In this document: positions 35,633-46,626 of the stretch, in pieces
How positions within the stretch are numbered: position 1 is the stretch's first letter
Layout: each line of letters starts with the position of its first letter
DNA from: Luteibacter pinisoli
GTDB lineage: Bacteria; Pseudomonadota; Gammaproteobacteria; Xanthomonadales; Rhodanobacteraceae
Length of the DNA stretch: 64,000 bases
Direction: 5' to 3'
Assembly (NCBI RefSeq): GCF_006385595.1
Contig: NZ_CP041046.1
Span: 2,790,001 to 2,854,000, forward strand
Translations under genes and position numbers: made by a program
The notes under the pieces: model-generated
Databases searched by the model: none
What the model was told of the DNA's origin: nothing
The model's input: only the letters and a program-made list of their open reading frames with translations

Positions 35633-37441
35633 TCAGCCTGACGCCGCCACCGGATACGGCGAATCCGGGATGTCCCCGCTGTCGCCCATGAACACGCAGT
35701 TGCGGCCCGAGCGCTTCGCGCGATACAGCGCGCCATCGGCCACCACCAGCAGGCGGTGCAGCTCAAAGCCACACTGCAGCGTGGACGCCACGCCAAAGCT
35801 CGCCGTCACCACCAGCTCTGGTCGCGAAGGCGTCGCCGACGTTGCCGAGATGGACAGGCGCAACTGCTCGGCACGCGCCCTCGCCTGCGCCGGGCTGCAA
35901 TCGGGCAGCAGCACGGCGAACTCTTCACCGCCCAGGCGGCCGAACACATCGCATGCGTGCAGCGCGCGGCGGCAGACATCCACGGCTCGCTTGAGCACCT
36001 CGTCACCCACCGCATGGCCCCAGGTGTCGTTGACGTTCTTGAAGTGGTCGAGGTCAAACAGGATGAGGCAGGCGCCACGATCGGAGCGTGCGCCGTAGGC
36101 CAGGACGCGTTCGGACTGCTCGACGAAATGCTCGCGGTTGCAGATACCGGTGAGACCGTCGCGACGCGCCATGCGCATGAAGCGCAATTGCGAACGGCGC
36201 AGGCGCAGCACCAGGGCGACGATGCCAACGAGGCTCAGGCCAAGCACGAAGATCCACAGCCGGCCGGTTTCGACTTCCTTGCGATCCAGTGCGTTGGAAA
36301 GGCGCAGGATCTCGTTCTTCTTGTTCAGCGTATCGACTTCCGCCTTGCGCGCGACCACCTGCTGGTCAACGAGCTGGAAGGCGAGACTGCGCGCGCTGAT
36401 GTCATCGAGGTAGGCCTTGTCGGCGGCCATGTACTGCTCGTGGTAATTCAGCGCTGCCTGCGCGTTGCCGACGCGCTGCTCCACTTCATACAGCACCTTG
36501 TAGCCTATGCGCCGAGGATCGGTGAACTCATCACGCACCGAACCGGCCACCGCGGACAACGCGAAGCGGCGTGCACTGGCGAGGTCATCCTGGGCCAGGT
36601 ATGCACTGGCCAGGGTGGCGTCGAACTCGGAGAGCAGCGTGGCGTAATTCATGTCGCGCAGGCCGTCGCGGAACGGCGCCAGTGCATCGATCGCCGACTG
36701 CGGCTGCTTGTGTTCCAGGTAGAAGGCGCCGATGTCGGCGCGCATCGTCGCGGCGAACACCTTGTCGCCGGTCTCGTCGCACACGGCCACGGCGTGCAGG
36801 TACATCGGATCGATCGCCGTCAGCCGGTTGGCTTCGCGGCGCGCACGCAGCAGGTGCTGCATGCCCTTGCACTCGCTCTCGCCAGGCGGTGCGTCTTCAA
36901 TCATCTGCTTCGCATACGCTTCGGCGGCATCGAACTGGCCGGCCGAACTGAGCAATTGCGAGGCTTCGCCCAGCGCCGCGAAGCGTGCACGACTATCGCG
37001 CACCGTCGGCAGCAGTTCCTGCATCTGGTTGAGGCGGCGGAACGCGTCTTCGTAGCGATGCGATACGCCGAACAGGTTAATCAGCGTGGCCAGCGAGCGC
37101 ACGCGCAGCGCCGCATCCGGCGCCGTATCCGCGACGCTTTCCAGCAGGCCGCGCGCCTTGTCGTATTCACCCACCCACGTGGCGCGCCAGCCTTCCAGGA
37201 AGGAGAGCTTCGCGGCGCTGCCGTTATCGAGCTGCCCGCGCATGGGCTCGACTTCCTGCAACAGACGGCTAAACCCGTCGAAGTCGGACAGCTTGATCCG
37301 GTCGGCGCGATCGATCATCTCGCTGCCCTTCGCCGCCGCGGCCGACGCTGCGGCGCCGCCGGCATGGGCCACGCCCACGGCGAGCATGGCCGTGGCCATC
37401 AGCAAGCAAGCCTGGCGGACCCAGCGGCGCACGGTAGTCAA
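35633..37441 (-). CDS. Diguanylate cyclase with periplasmic TPR-like sensor
   Basis: The 602-residue protein has a signal peptide or anchor (CLLMATAMLAVGVAHA), a long helical TPR-like periplasmic region (to about residue 380), one membrane helix (LWIFVLGLSLVGIVALVLRL, about 397-416) and a cytoplasmic GGDEF domain. The active-site loop is RLGGEEFAVLLPD, so it should synthesise c-di-GMP from two GTP. A classical RxxD inhibitory site five residues before GGEEF is not obvious. The start is TTG at 37441 with AAGG 4 bp before it, coupled to the small gene upstream. A GTG at 37432 is an alternative. c-di-GMP could affect the adhesin and secretion genes of this window, but no direct link is shown. 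Confidence 0.92.
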   Translation of the reverse strand: MTTVRRWVRQACLLMATAMLAVGVAHAGGAAASAAAAKGSEMIDRADRIKLSDFDGFSRLLQEVEPMRGQLDNGSAAKLSFLEGWRATWVGEYDKARGLLESVADTAPDAALRVRSLATLINLFGVSHRYEDAFRRLNQMQELLPTVRDSRARFAALGEASQLLSSAGQFDAAEAYAKQMIEDAPPGESECKGMQHLLRARREANRLTAIDPMYLHAVAVCDETGDKVFAATMRADIGAFYLEHKQPQSAIDALAPFRDGLRDMNYATLLSEFDATLASAYLAQDDLASARRFALSAVAGSVRDEFTDPRRIGYKVLYEVEQRVGNAQAALNYHEQYMAADKAYLDDISARSLAFQLVDQQVVARKAEVDTLNKKNEILRLSNALDRKEVETGRLWIFVLGLSLVGIVALVLRLRRSQLRFMRMARRDGLTGICNREHFVEQSERVLAYGARSDRGACLILFDLDHFKNVNDTWGHAVGDEVLKRAVDVCRRALHACDVFGRLGGEEFAVLLPDCSPAQARARAEQLRLSISATSATPSRPELVVTASFGVASTLQCGFELHRLLVVADGALYRAKRSGRNCVFMGDSGDIPDSPYPVAASG

Positions 37442-37758
37442 TGCACCTTCTGCGGGGTGGTCGGGACGCCGCCCGGGGCTTTCTTCTTCATCGGCGGATT
37501 GCCGTCTTCGTCGGTGTCTTCATCGTCGTCGGCAGGCGGCGCCTTCTCCTCATCGGGGCCGGGCATCTGCGAGGCGATGAACTGCACGCCGCCCAAGAGC
37601 GCGCGCAGTTCGTCGGCGCCGCCCGCCACCAGGGCGTGCCGCGTCGCTTCGTCGTGGATATCCAGCGTGGAGAGCAGCGCCTCGCGATCGGCCGGAGGGC
37701 CGTATCGCAGCGCCGCGTCCTGCCCGACGCGGGCGAGAAACTCCATGAGGTTCCCCAT
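37438..37758 (-). CDS. Small acidic-tailed protein with LigA/Nif11-like start, unknown function
   Basis: The 106-residue protein opens MGNLMEFLARVGQDAALRYG and DIHDEATRHALVAGGADELRALLG. This is a compact helical pattern reminiscent of LigA-type or Nif11-leader-type small domains. A disordered tail follows, rich in Asp/Glu (PPADDDEDTDEDG) and ending in a basic Lys/Pro segment. I do not recognise a family with certainty. Its stop overlaps the diguanylate cyclase start, so the two are co-translated and may work together. Confidence 0.7.
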   Translation of the reverse strand: MGNLMEFLARVGQDAALRYGPPADREALLSTLDIHDEATRHALVAGGADELRALLGGVQFIASQMPGPDEEKAPPADDDEDTDEDGNPPMKKKAPGGVPTTPQKVH

Positions 37759-37905
37759 AGCACCTAATCCCTGGGCTCGGAAGGCCTGCTCCCGGCCCGT
37801 TCGGTTCGCCTCCCCGCGAGGCCGAATCATGGGGCCGATGATACCTCTACGCGGCACAGCGCAGTAGTAGGCCAGCCGGCTGGGTCTAAAGGGACGAGAT
37901 GGCCG

Positions 37906-38397
37906 TCACGGCTCCAGCGCCACCGTGCACTCGATGCCTTGCCGCGCCATCTTGGCGTAAGGGCACAACCGCTCCGTGTGGCGCACCAGGGCCTCGGCGA
38001 GCGCGCGCTCCACCCCGGGCAGCGCGATACGGACGTCCGCCACCAGCGTGAACTGGCCGTCCATCGGGTCGCGACCGAAGGTGACCTTCGCCTTCACGGC
38101 CGCGTCGGGAATGGTGATGGCCGAGCGTTCGGCCAGCAGGCTCAGGGCGCCGTGGAAGCACGCCGCGAAGCCCGCCGCAAATAATTGCTCCGGATTGGTG
38201 CCGCCGCCGGGCCCGCCCAGCGCGGGCGGCAGGCGCAGCTGGACGTCCAGTTCGCCGTCCGTGGAACGCGCCACGCCCGAGGCACGGGCATGGCGCGCGA
38301 CACCACCGGTCACCGTCACGTCGGCGGTGTACAGGGGCTGGAAGACGTCACCGTGGTAACGATCCAGGAACGAGAGAGGCGGTGCCTTCGGCGCCAT
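37906..38397 (-). CDS. ohr: Organic hydroperoxide resistance protein (Ohr/OsmC family)
   Basis: The 163-residue thiol peroxidase reduces organic hydroperoxides using two cysteines, seen here in AACFHGAL and LCPYAKMARQGIECTV. Family markers LYTADVTVTGG and GGGTNPEQLFAAGFAACF are present. The N-terminus MAPKAPPLSFLDRYHGDVFQP is about 20 residues longer than usual Ohr. It lies 14 bp after the NmrA-like gene on the same strand and likely belongs to the same redox operon. No OhrR repressor is visible nearby. Confidence 0.92.
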   Translation of the reverse strand: MAPKAPPLSFLDRYHGDVFQPLYTADVTVTGGVARHARASGVARSTDGELDVQLRLPPALGGPGGGTNPEQLFAAGFAACFHGALSLLAERSAITIPDAAVKAKVTFGRDPMDGQFTLVADVRIALPGVERALAEALVRHTERLCPYAKMARQGIECTVALEP

Positions 38398-38411
38398 GGC
38401 GACGGCTCGCC

Positions 38412-39173
38412 TTAACCCTTGGCACGCAGGCCAGGTGCGTGATCTCGCAGCCACGCATCGAGGGTGATGGTGCCGAGATGGGCGCCGGGGCCCGGCAACA
38501 GGGACTCCCACGCGATGGGCGCGCCAAAGTACGGCGCGGCCGGGTCGCCCTTCACCTCGCGCGTGTCACCGATGGCGCGCAGGTAGCGGCGGACCAGTTC
38601 GTCCATCGGGAACGCCTCCGGGCCGGCAATCTCGCGACAGCCGTTGAGAGGATCCGCCATGGCCGCCTCAGCCACGGCATCGGCGACCTCTTCCGCGGCG
38701 ATCGGCTGGATGCCGCCCGTGGAGAGGGTGAGAGATGCGCCCGCCTCGCTGGCGATACCGCCCGTGAACTCGAGGAACTGGGTGGCACGGACGATGGTGT
38801 AAGGAATGCTCGAATCACGGATCAACGCTTCCTGGGCCACCTTGGCGGCGAAGTACGCGTTACCCGGCGGACGGTCGCAACCGACGATGGACAGGGCGAC
38901 GTGGTGCCATACGCCCGCCTTGCGCTCCGCTTCGGCGAGGTTGCGCCCTGCCGTGGTGAAAAAGTGCATGACATCGTCCGCGGCGAACGACGGCGAGTTC
39001 GCCACATCCACCACCGTGTTGACGCCGACCATCGCGGCATCCAGCCCTTCGCCGGTCAGCGTGTTGACGCCACTGGACGGCGACGCCGCCACCACATCGT
39101 GGCCATGGCTGCGGAGGCGCGACACCACCTTGCTGCCAATGAGGCCGGTACCACCGATGACGAGGATTTTCAT
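38412..39173 (-). CDS. NmrA-like NAD(P)-binding oxidoreductase or epimerase
   Basis: The 253-residue protein starts MKILVIGGTGLIGSKVVSRL, an atypical-SDR Rossmann motif (GGTGLIG). Further family segments are HHVALSIVGCDRPPGNAYFAAKVAQEALI and YTIVRATQFLEF. The ATG at 39173 is supported by the Rossmann start. ECF41-type sigma genes are typically found beside carboxymuconolactone decarboxylases, oxidoreductases or epimerases, and this gene lies in such a neighbourhood. The substrate is unknown. Confidence 0.88.
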   Translation of the reverse strand: MKILVIGGTGLIGSKVVSRLRSHGHDVVAASPSSGVNTLTGEGLDAAMVGVNTVVDVANSPSFAADDVMHFFTTAGRNLAEAERKAGVWHHVALSIVGCDRPPGNAYFAAKVAQEALIRDSSIPYTIVRATQFLEFTGGIASEAGASLTLSTGGIQPIAAEEVADAVAEAAMADPLNGCREIAGPEAFPMDELVRRYLRAIGDTREVKGDPAAPYFGAPIAWESLLPGPGAHLGTITLDAWLRDHAPGLRAKG

Positions 39174-39248
39174 GATTGTCTCCAACGTTATGACGCAAGG
39201 TGAAAGCGTAGGCGTGGCCAAACGCACCCGGTAGCCCTGCCCCGGGCC

Positions 39249-40259
39249 TTACCGTGTTGCCGCCAGGGCACCAATCCGGTTGTCGTCGCCGCAGTCGAAA
39301 TCCAGCGCGCGAATGGCCGAGACCATGTAATCCACGAACACGCGGATGCGTGACGGCATCTGCTGGCGGCTGAGGTAGCAGACGTAGTGCCCGCGATCCT
39401 CCGGGGCGTGCTGCGGCAGGCACGACACCAGCCGCCCGGCCTTCAGGTGGTCGCACACCTGGTAGCCCGCCAGCTGGGCCAGCCCTTCGCCGTCCAGCGC
39501 GGCTTGCAGCACCAGGTCGGCGTCGTTGAACGAGAGCATCGACGCCGGGCGCACCTTGCGGTCACGGCCGTCCACGCGGAATTCCCAGTCAAAGGTTCGG
39601 CCGTTGGCCAGCCGATAGCCCAGGCACTCCATCCCGGCGATGTCGTCGAGCGACGCCGGTGCCGGATGCGCCTCGAGGTAACCCGGCGAGGCGCACAGGA
39701 ACAGCCGCATCGGCACGATCTGCCGGGCGATGACCTGGCTGTCTTCCATGCGGCCGTTGCGGAAAGCGACGTCGACGTGGTCCGTGATGAAATCGGCCTG
39801 GCGATCATCCAGCAGCAGTTCCACCGCGACATCCGGGTAAGCCGCGCGGAAGCCATGCAGCAGGGGCGCGACCACCTTGCGTCCGAAGCCGACGGCCGCA
39901 CTGATGCGCAGGCGGCCGCGCGGCGGCCCCTCGCGCAGCTCGCGCATGTCTTCGAGCGCCTGCGCAATGCGCTCCACGCCGGGCTGGCAGTTTTCAAAGA
40001 ACAGCGCGCCCTCGGGCGTTAGCGAGGTGCTGCGCGTGGTGCGCGAGAACAGCCGCGCGCCCACCTGCTGCTCCAGCTTCTGCACGCTGCGGCTCACCGC
40101 GCTCCGGCCAATCCCGAGGCGATCCGCCGCGCGGGCGAAGCTGCCCTCGTTCACCACCGCGATGAAGGCAATGACGCCGGCGTAACTGGCGGAAAAACTG
40201 GACGTGAGCGCGTCGACGCCCGCGCTGCGGGCAAGTGTCGGGAAAGGCGTAACGTTCAT
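39249..40259 (-). CDS. LysR-family transcriptional regulator
   Basis: The 336-residue protein has an HTH from about residue 30 (FIAVVNEGSFARAADRLGIGRSAVSRSVQKLEQQVGARLFSRT) and a standard substrate-binding domain. An extra 25 residues precede the usual start. The ATG overlaps the stop of the orphan sigma-region-4 gene, so both are produced from one message, probably from the ECF41-type promoter at 40486-40512. The adjacent NmrA-like and ohr genes are plausible targets. Confidence 0.9.
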   Translation of the reverse strand: MNVTPFPTLARSAGVDALTSSFSASYAGVIAFIAVVNEGSFARAADRLGIGRSAVSRSVQKLEQQVGARLFSRTTRSTSLTPEGALFFENCQPGVERIAQALEDMRELREGPPRGRLRISAAVGFGRKVVAPLLHGFRAAYPDVAVELLLDDRQADFITDHVDVAFRNGRMEDSQVIARQIVPMRLFLCASPGYLEAHPAPASLDDIAGMECLGYRLANGRTFDWEFRVDGRDRKVRPASMLSFNDADLVLQAALDGEGLAQLAGYQVCDHLKAGRLVSCLPQHAPEDRGHYVCYLSRQQMPSRIRVFVDYMVSAIRALDFDCGDDNRIGALAATR

Positions 40260-40477
40260 GCGGTGTCTCCGTGGCCGCCGGCATGCAGGGCACGCAGGCG
40301 CGATCGGGCGTCGTCAACCAGCTGGCGGCAGGTGGCGGCGTCGTGGCCGAGCAAGGCGGCGATGTCGTCAGGGGATTGACCCAGGACGTCGTTCAACAGA
40401 AAGGCCAGCCGCGCCAGGGGCGGTAATTGCTCCAGTGCGGCCAGGAACTCGATCCAGACGCGGTCGTGGGTCTCCAT
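40256..40477 (-). CDS. Stand-alone sigma region 4-like protein
   Basis: The 73-residue protein (METHDRVWIEFLAALEQLPPL...) corresponds to region 4 alone of an ECF41 sigma factor. FLAALEQLPPLARLAFLLNDVLGQSPDDIAALLGHDAATCRQLV aligns with FLALLERLAPEARAAFLLREVF...IARVLGKSEAACRQLV of the SigJ-like protein at 41657. There is no region 2. It begins only 8 nt after the CGTC of an exact ECF41-type promoter, and its stop overlaps the LysR start. It may be a decayed sigma gene or a small regulator that competes with the full sigma factor; see the findings. Confidence 0.75.
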   Translation of the reverse strand: METHDRVWIEFLAALEQLPPLARLAFLLNDVLGQSPDDIAALLGHDAATCRQLVDDARSRLRALHAGGHGDTA

Positions 40478-40485
40478 GCAGAACA

Positions 40486-40512
40486 GACGAGATAGGCCTC
40501 GCGCCTGTGACA
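40486..40512 (-). promoter_or_regulatory. ECF41-type promoter upstream of the sigma region 4 gene
   Basis: On the minus strand TGTCACA (40506-40512) and CGTC (40486-40489) are separated by exactly 16 nt. This is the promoter form described for ECF41 sigma factors and matches the site in front of the ECF41 gene at 41621-41647. The start codon follows 8 nt later, so the transcript would be nearly leaderless. Confidence 0.85.
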
Positions 40513-40639
40513 TCGGGATTGGTGCGCGTCGCGCAACACGGTGAAGACGCCTTCGTGGCTACCGGACCGGTAGCCGCGCGCCTAGCTTTACAGGCGTCCC
40601 GGAACGCCGGGCCCCCTCCCTATCCCTGAGGATCCAACG

Positions 40640-41122
40640 ATGGCAAAGCGCCTCGATTACCAGCTGCAGTCGCCGGAATTCACCAAAAAGCTCGTCGAGC
40701 TTTCCATGGCACAGCGCAAGGACAGCAGCATCGAAGTGAGCCTGAAGCACCTGCTTGAGCTGCGCGCCTCGCAGATGAACGGCTGCGGCTTCTGCGTGGA
40801 CATGCACGTGAAGGAAGCCATCGCCAGCGGCGAGCGGCAGCTACGCCTGCACCACGTGGCCATCTGGCGCGAGTCGGACCAGTTCACGCCGCGCGAGCGC
40901 GCCCTGCTGGCGTACACCGAGGCACTCACGCACATCAAGGCCGAGGGCATTTCGGACGAGCTTTACAAGACAGTGCGCGAGCAGTTCTCGGAAAAGGAAC
41001 TGTCCGACCTGACCTTCGCCATCATGACGATCAACGCATGGAATCGCGTCAACGTGGCCTTCCACACCGTGCCGGGCTCGCTGGACAAGGCCTACGGCCT
41101 GGACAAGGTCGTCGTCGGCTAA
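40640..41122 (+). CDS. AhpD/carboxymuconolactone decarboxylase-like protein
   Basis: The 160-residue protein carries the AhpD-type redox motif CGFCVDMH (Cys-x-x-Cys plus His) after KHLLELRASQMNG, and a helical body with FTPRERALLAYTEALT. Such proteins are alkylhydroperoxidase-like or CMD-family thiol enzymes. This is the classic neighbour type of ECF41 sigma genes. The cupin gene follows 28 bp later and the sigma gene after that, all on the plus strand. Confidence 0.92.
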   Translation: MAKRLDYQLQSPEFTKKLVELSMAQRKDSSIEVSLKHLLELRASQMNGCGFCVDMHVKEAIASGERQLRLHHVAIWRESDQFTPRERALLAYTEALTHIKAEGISDELYKTVREQFSEKELSDLTFAIMTINAWNRVNVAFHTVPGSLDKAYGLDKVVVG

Positions 41123-41150
41123 GCGCACCCACCCACCAGAGGACGTGCAT

Positions 41151-41579
41151 ATGACATCCATCTATAAACTTGCCGCGTTTGGCTTGCTCGCCGTGTCCGG
41201 CGGGTCGTTCGCCCACGGTGGCGAGGCGCCGACCGCCGTGCAGCCCAGGGTCACCCCCGTGACCCAGAAGGACATGCCTGACGCCCCGGGCAAGGAAATC
41301 GTCGTCATCACCGTCGATTACCCGCCCGGCGTGGTCGAACACGTGCACCGGCACGACGCCAACGCCATCGTCTACGTGCTCGAAGGCAACATCATCGAGG
41401 GCGTGAAGGGACAGCCGGACCAGCACCTGAAAGCCGGTGACACCTTCTACGAAGGCCCGAACGACGTCCATACGGTGGGCCGCAACGCCAGTAAGACCGA
41501 GCCGGCGAAGTTCCTGGTCTTCATCGTCAAGGACAAGAACAAGCCCGTCGTGATCCCGGTGGCGGAAGGCGGCCATTAG
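41151..41579 (+). CDS. Secreted cupin-domain protein
   Basis: The 142-residue protein has a signal peptide (MTSIYKLAAFGLLAVSGGSFAHG) and one cupin barrel with the metal-binding set VEHVHRHDANAIVYVLEG and AGDTFYEGPNDVHTV (three His and one Glu candidate). GAGG lies 8 bp before the ATG at 41151; an in-frame GTG is 6 bp upstream. It probably binds a metal in the periplasm and takes part in redox or small-molecule handling with its neighbours. The substrate is unknown. Confidence 0.88.
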   Translation: MTSIYKLAAFGLLAVSGGSFAHGGEAPTAVQPRVTPVTQKDMPDAPGKEIVVITVDYPPGVVEHVHRHDANAIVYVLEGNIIEGVKGQPDQHLKAGDTFYEGPNDVHTVGRNASKTEPAKFLVFIVKDKNKPVVIPVAEGGH

Positions 41580-41620
41580 CCAAGAACCGCAGGAACGTGC
41601 TGGACGGGGGTGGCGGCGCG

Positions 41621-41647
41621 TGTCACAACTCGACGGCCTGAAACGTC
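41621..41647 (+). promoter_or_regulatory. ECF41-type promoter of the sigma gene (autoregulation)
   Basis: TGTCACA (41621-41627), 16 nt, CGTC (41644-41647): an exact match to the ECF41 promoter motif, in front of an ECF41 gene. The ATG at 41657 is only 9 nt beyond, so the mRNA is probably leaderless or nearly so. Confidence 0.88.
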
Positions 41648-41656
41648 TGAGATGAC

Positions 41657-42562
41657 ATGAGCGCCGCTACCGCCACTTTCACTGCCCTGCGGCCCCGCCT
41701 CCACGGGATCGCCTACCGCATGCTCGGCTCGGTCCCCGAAGCCGAGGATGTGGTGCAGGACGTGTGGCTGCGCTGGCACGGGGCCGACGAGCAAAGCATC
41801 GAGAACCCCGAAGCCTGGCTGGTGGCCGCGACGACGCGGCGTGCCATCGACCAGCTGCGTGCCGCGCGTACCCGCCGCGAGCAGTACTTCGGCATCTGGC
41901 TGCCCGAGCCCGTGCTCACTGACGACAGCGCCACGCCGGAAGACCTGCAGGAGCTCGCCAGCAACGTCTCCGTGGCCTTTCTCGCCCTGCTCGAGCGCCT
42001 GGCGCCCGAGGCACGCGCGGCGTTCCTGCTGCGCGAAGTGTTCGATGAAGATTACCCGGAGATCGCCCGCGTGCTGGGCAAATCCGAGGCCGCCTGCCGC
42101 CAGCTCGTGCATCGGGCGAAAGATCAGTTGCGCGATGAGCGCCCGCGCTTCGAAGTGAACCGCGCCATGCATGCCAGCCTCGTGCAACGCTTTGCCAGTG
42201 CCATGAGCACGGGCGATTTCCGTTCCATGCGCGAGCTGCTCGCACCCGACGCCGTGCTCATGGGCGATGGCGGCGGCCACGTCAGCAGCTTCCCCAAGCC
42301 GATGGAAGGTGGCGTGCGGATTGCGCAGTTGCTGTACGCGCCGAGCATCCGCAACGATCGGGGCATGCGCATCGAGATCACCCGGGTCAACGGCGAACCC
42401 GCCCTGCTGCGCTTCTTCGGCGGCGCCCTGGAATCCGTGCAGACGTTTGCCATCGAGGACGGCCGTATCGCGGCCATCCACGTGCAGCGCAACCCCGAGA
42501 AACTCACCCGTTTTGTCGCTCGTAAGGCAGGATTTGCCCAGATATCGGGGACCGGGCAATAG
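41657..42562 (+). CDS. ECF41-family sigma factor (SigJ-like) with SnoaL-like domain
   Basis: The 301-residue sigma factor has region 2 (RLHGIAYRMLGSVPEAEDVVQDVWLRW), region 4 (LERLAPEARAAFLLREVFDEDYPEIARVLGKSEAACRQLVHRAK) and a fused C-terminal SnoaL/NTF2-like domain of about 110 residues (FASAMSTGDFRSMRELLAPDAVLMGDGGG...). This domain modulates activity in the ECF41 group in place of an anti-sigma factor. The gene lies beside CMD-like, cupin and oxidoreductase genes and under its own promoter motif. Confidence 0.95.
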   Translation: MSAATATFTALRPRLHGIAYRMLGSVPEAEDVVQDVWLRWHGADEQSIENPEAWLVAATTRRAIDQLRAARTRREQYFGIWLPEPVLTDDSATPEDLQELASNVSVAFLALLERLAPEARAAFLLREVFDEDYPEIARVLGKSEAACRQLVHRAKDQLRDERPRFEVNRAMHASLVQRFASAMSTGDFRSMRELLAPDAVLMGDGGGHVSSFPKPMEGGVRIAQLLYAPSIRNDRGMRIEITRVNGEPALLRFFGGALESVQTFAIEDGRIAAIHVQRNPEKLTRFVARKAGFAQISGTGQ

Positions 42563-42822
42563 AACATGTTCATTCGCATGGCGAATGCGTGTCTCATGCG
42601 GCTTCGCCGCCTCACGCTCGATAGGTTCAGGAAGCGGCGGATGGTCAGGCCCTTGGGGCCGACATAAGCGGAGGGCCGCGTAACGCAATGATCTTTGACA
42701 CGGGCACCTACGGCCCGGTCCGGAGGTCCGCGTCTGGCGGACCCAAGGGCCTTCCCGCTCCCGACGCCGATGCCCCACTGGGCGCGAAAAACGTGCGGCG
42801 GCCCCGGTAATGCGCAATGAAC
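42563..42822. other. Intergenic region between sigJ-like gene and greA
   Basis: No convincing gene is seen in this part. It includes a 7-bp inverted repeat (CATTCGC-atg-GCGAATG, 42571-42587), a GCGGC-ttc-GCCGC stem near 42598-42610, and a 33-codon arginine-rich reading frame (42566-42667) of doubtful reality. Confidence 0.5.
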
Positions 42823-42852
42823 CAAAAAAAACCCCGCCGAAGCGGGGTTTTT
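42823..42852 (-). terminator. Bidirectional terminator after greA
   Basis: AACCCCGC-cgaa-GCGGGGTT has A8 on one side and TTTTT on the other, suitable for transcripts from both strands. It lies 18 bp past the greA stop. Confidence 0.9.
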
Positions 42853-42870
42853 CGTCTCACCTGTAACGCA

Positions 42871-43349
42871 TTACTTGTAGCGGACGCCCTTGATTTCGTA
42901 CGTCTTCGTGCCGTTGGGCGCGTTGAAGTCGAATTCGTCGCCTTCGTTCTTGCCGATCAGCGCACGGGCGATGGGGGAACTCACCGCGATCAGGTTCTTC
43001 TTGATGTCGGCTTCCAGGTCGCCAACGATCTGGTACGTCACTTCCGCCTCGCTATCGAGGTCGACCAGGTCGACGATGGCGCCGAACACGATGCGCTTGC
43101 CTACCGACAGTCGCTCGGTATCGATGATCTCGGCATTGGAAAGCGCAGCCTCCAGCTCGTTGATGCGGCCTTCGTTGAAGCCATGCATCTCGCGAGCCGC
43201 GTGGTACTCGGCGTTTTCCTTCAGGTCGCCATGCGCACGGGCCTCGGCCACGGCCGCGACGATCTCCGGTCGCTTCACGCGCTTCAGGTATTCCAGCTCA
43301 TCGCGCAGGCGGTCGGCACCTACCGCAGTCAAGGGGGGACGGGTAGCAC

Positions 43350-43353
<4 letters not shown>
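42871..43353 (-). CDS. greA: Transcription elongation factor GreA
   Basis: At 160 residues it has normal GreA length. A coiled-coil N-terminal half contains the family hallmark [24 protein letters not shown], and a C-terminal FKBP-like domain includes [26 protein letters not shown]. It rescues backtracked RNA polymerase by stimulating transcript cleavage. The ATG overlaps the carB stop as ATGA, making it the last gene of a carA-carB-greA operon. Confidence 0.96.
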
Positions 43354-46577
<3,224 letters not shown>

Positions 46578-46626
46578 GGTTTCTCTCGCGAATCGAAGGC
46601 GGATGGAAGGTGGCGTGCGGCAGGCG

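Noticed and set aside
39174..39260. Third ECF41 promoter before the NmrA-like gene
   Set aside because: A CGTC is present, but the -35 position does not match TGTCACA, so the gene more likely depends on read-through from the LysR operon.
42566..42667. 33-codon Arg-rich frame (MFIRMANACLMRLRRLTLDR...)
   Set aside because: No ribosome site and strong inverted repeats within it. The basic composition is what a GC-rich stem region gives by chance.
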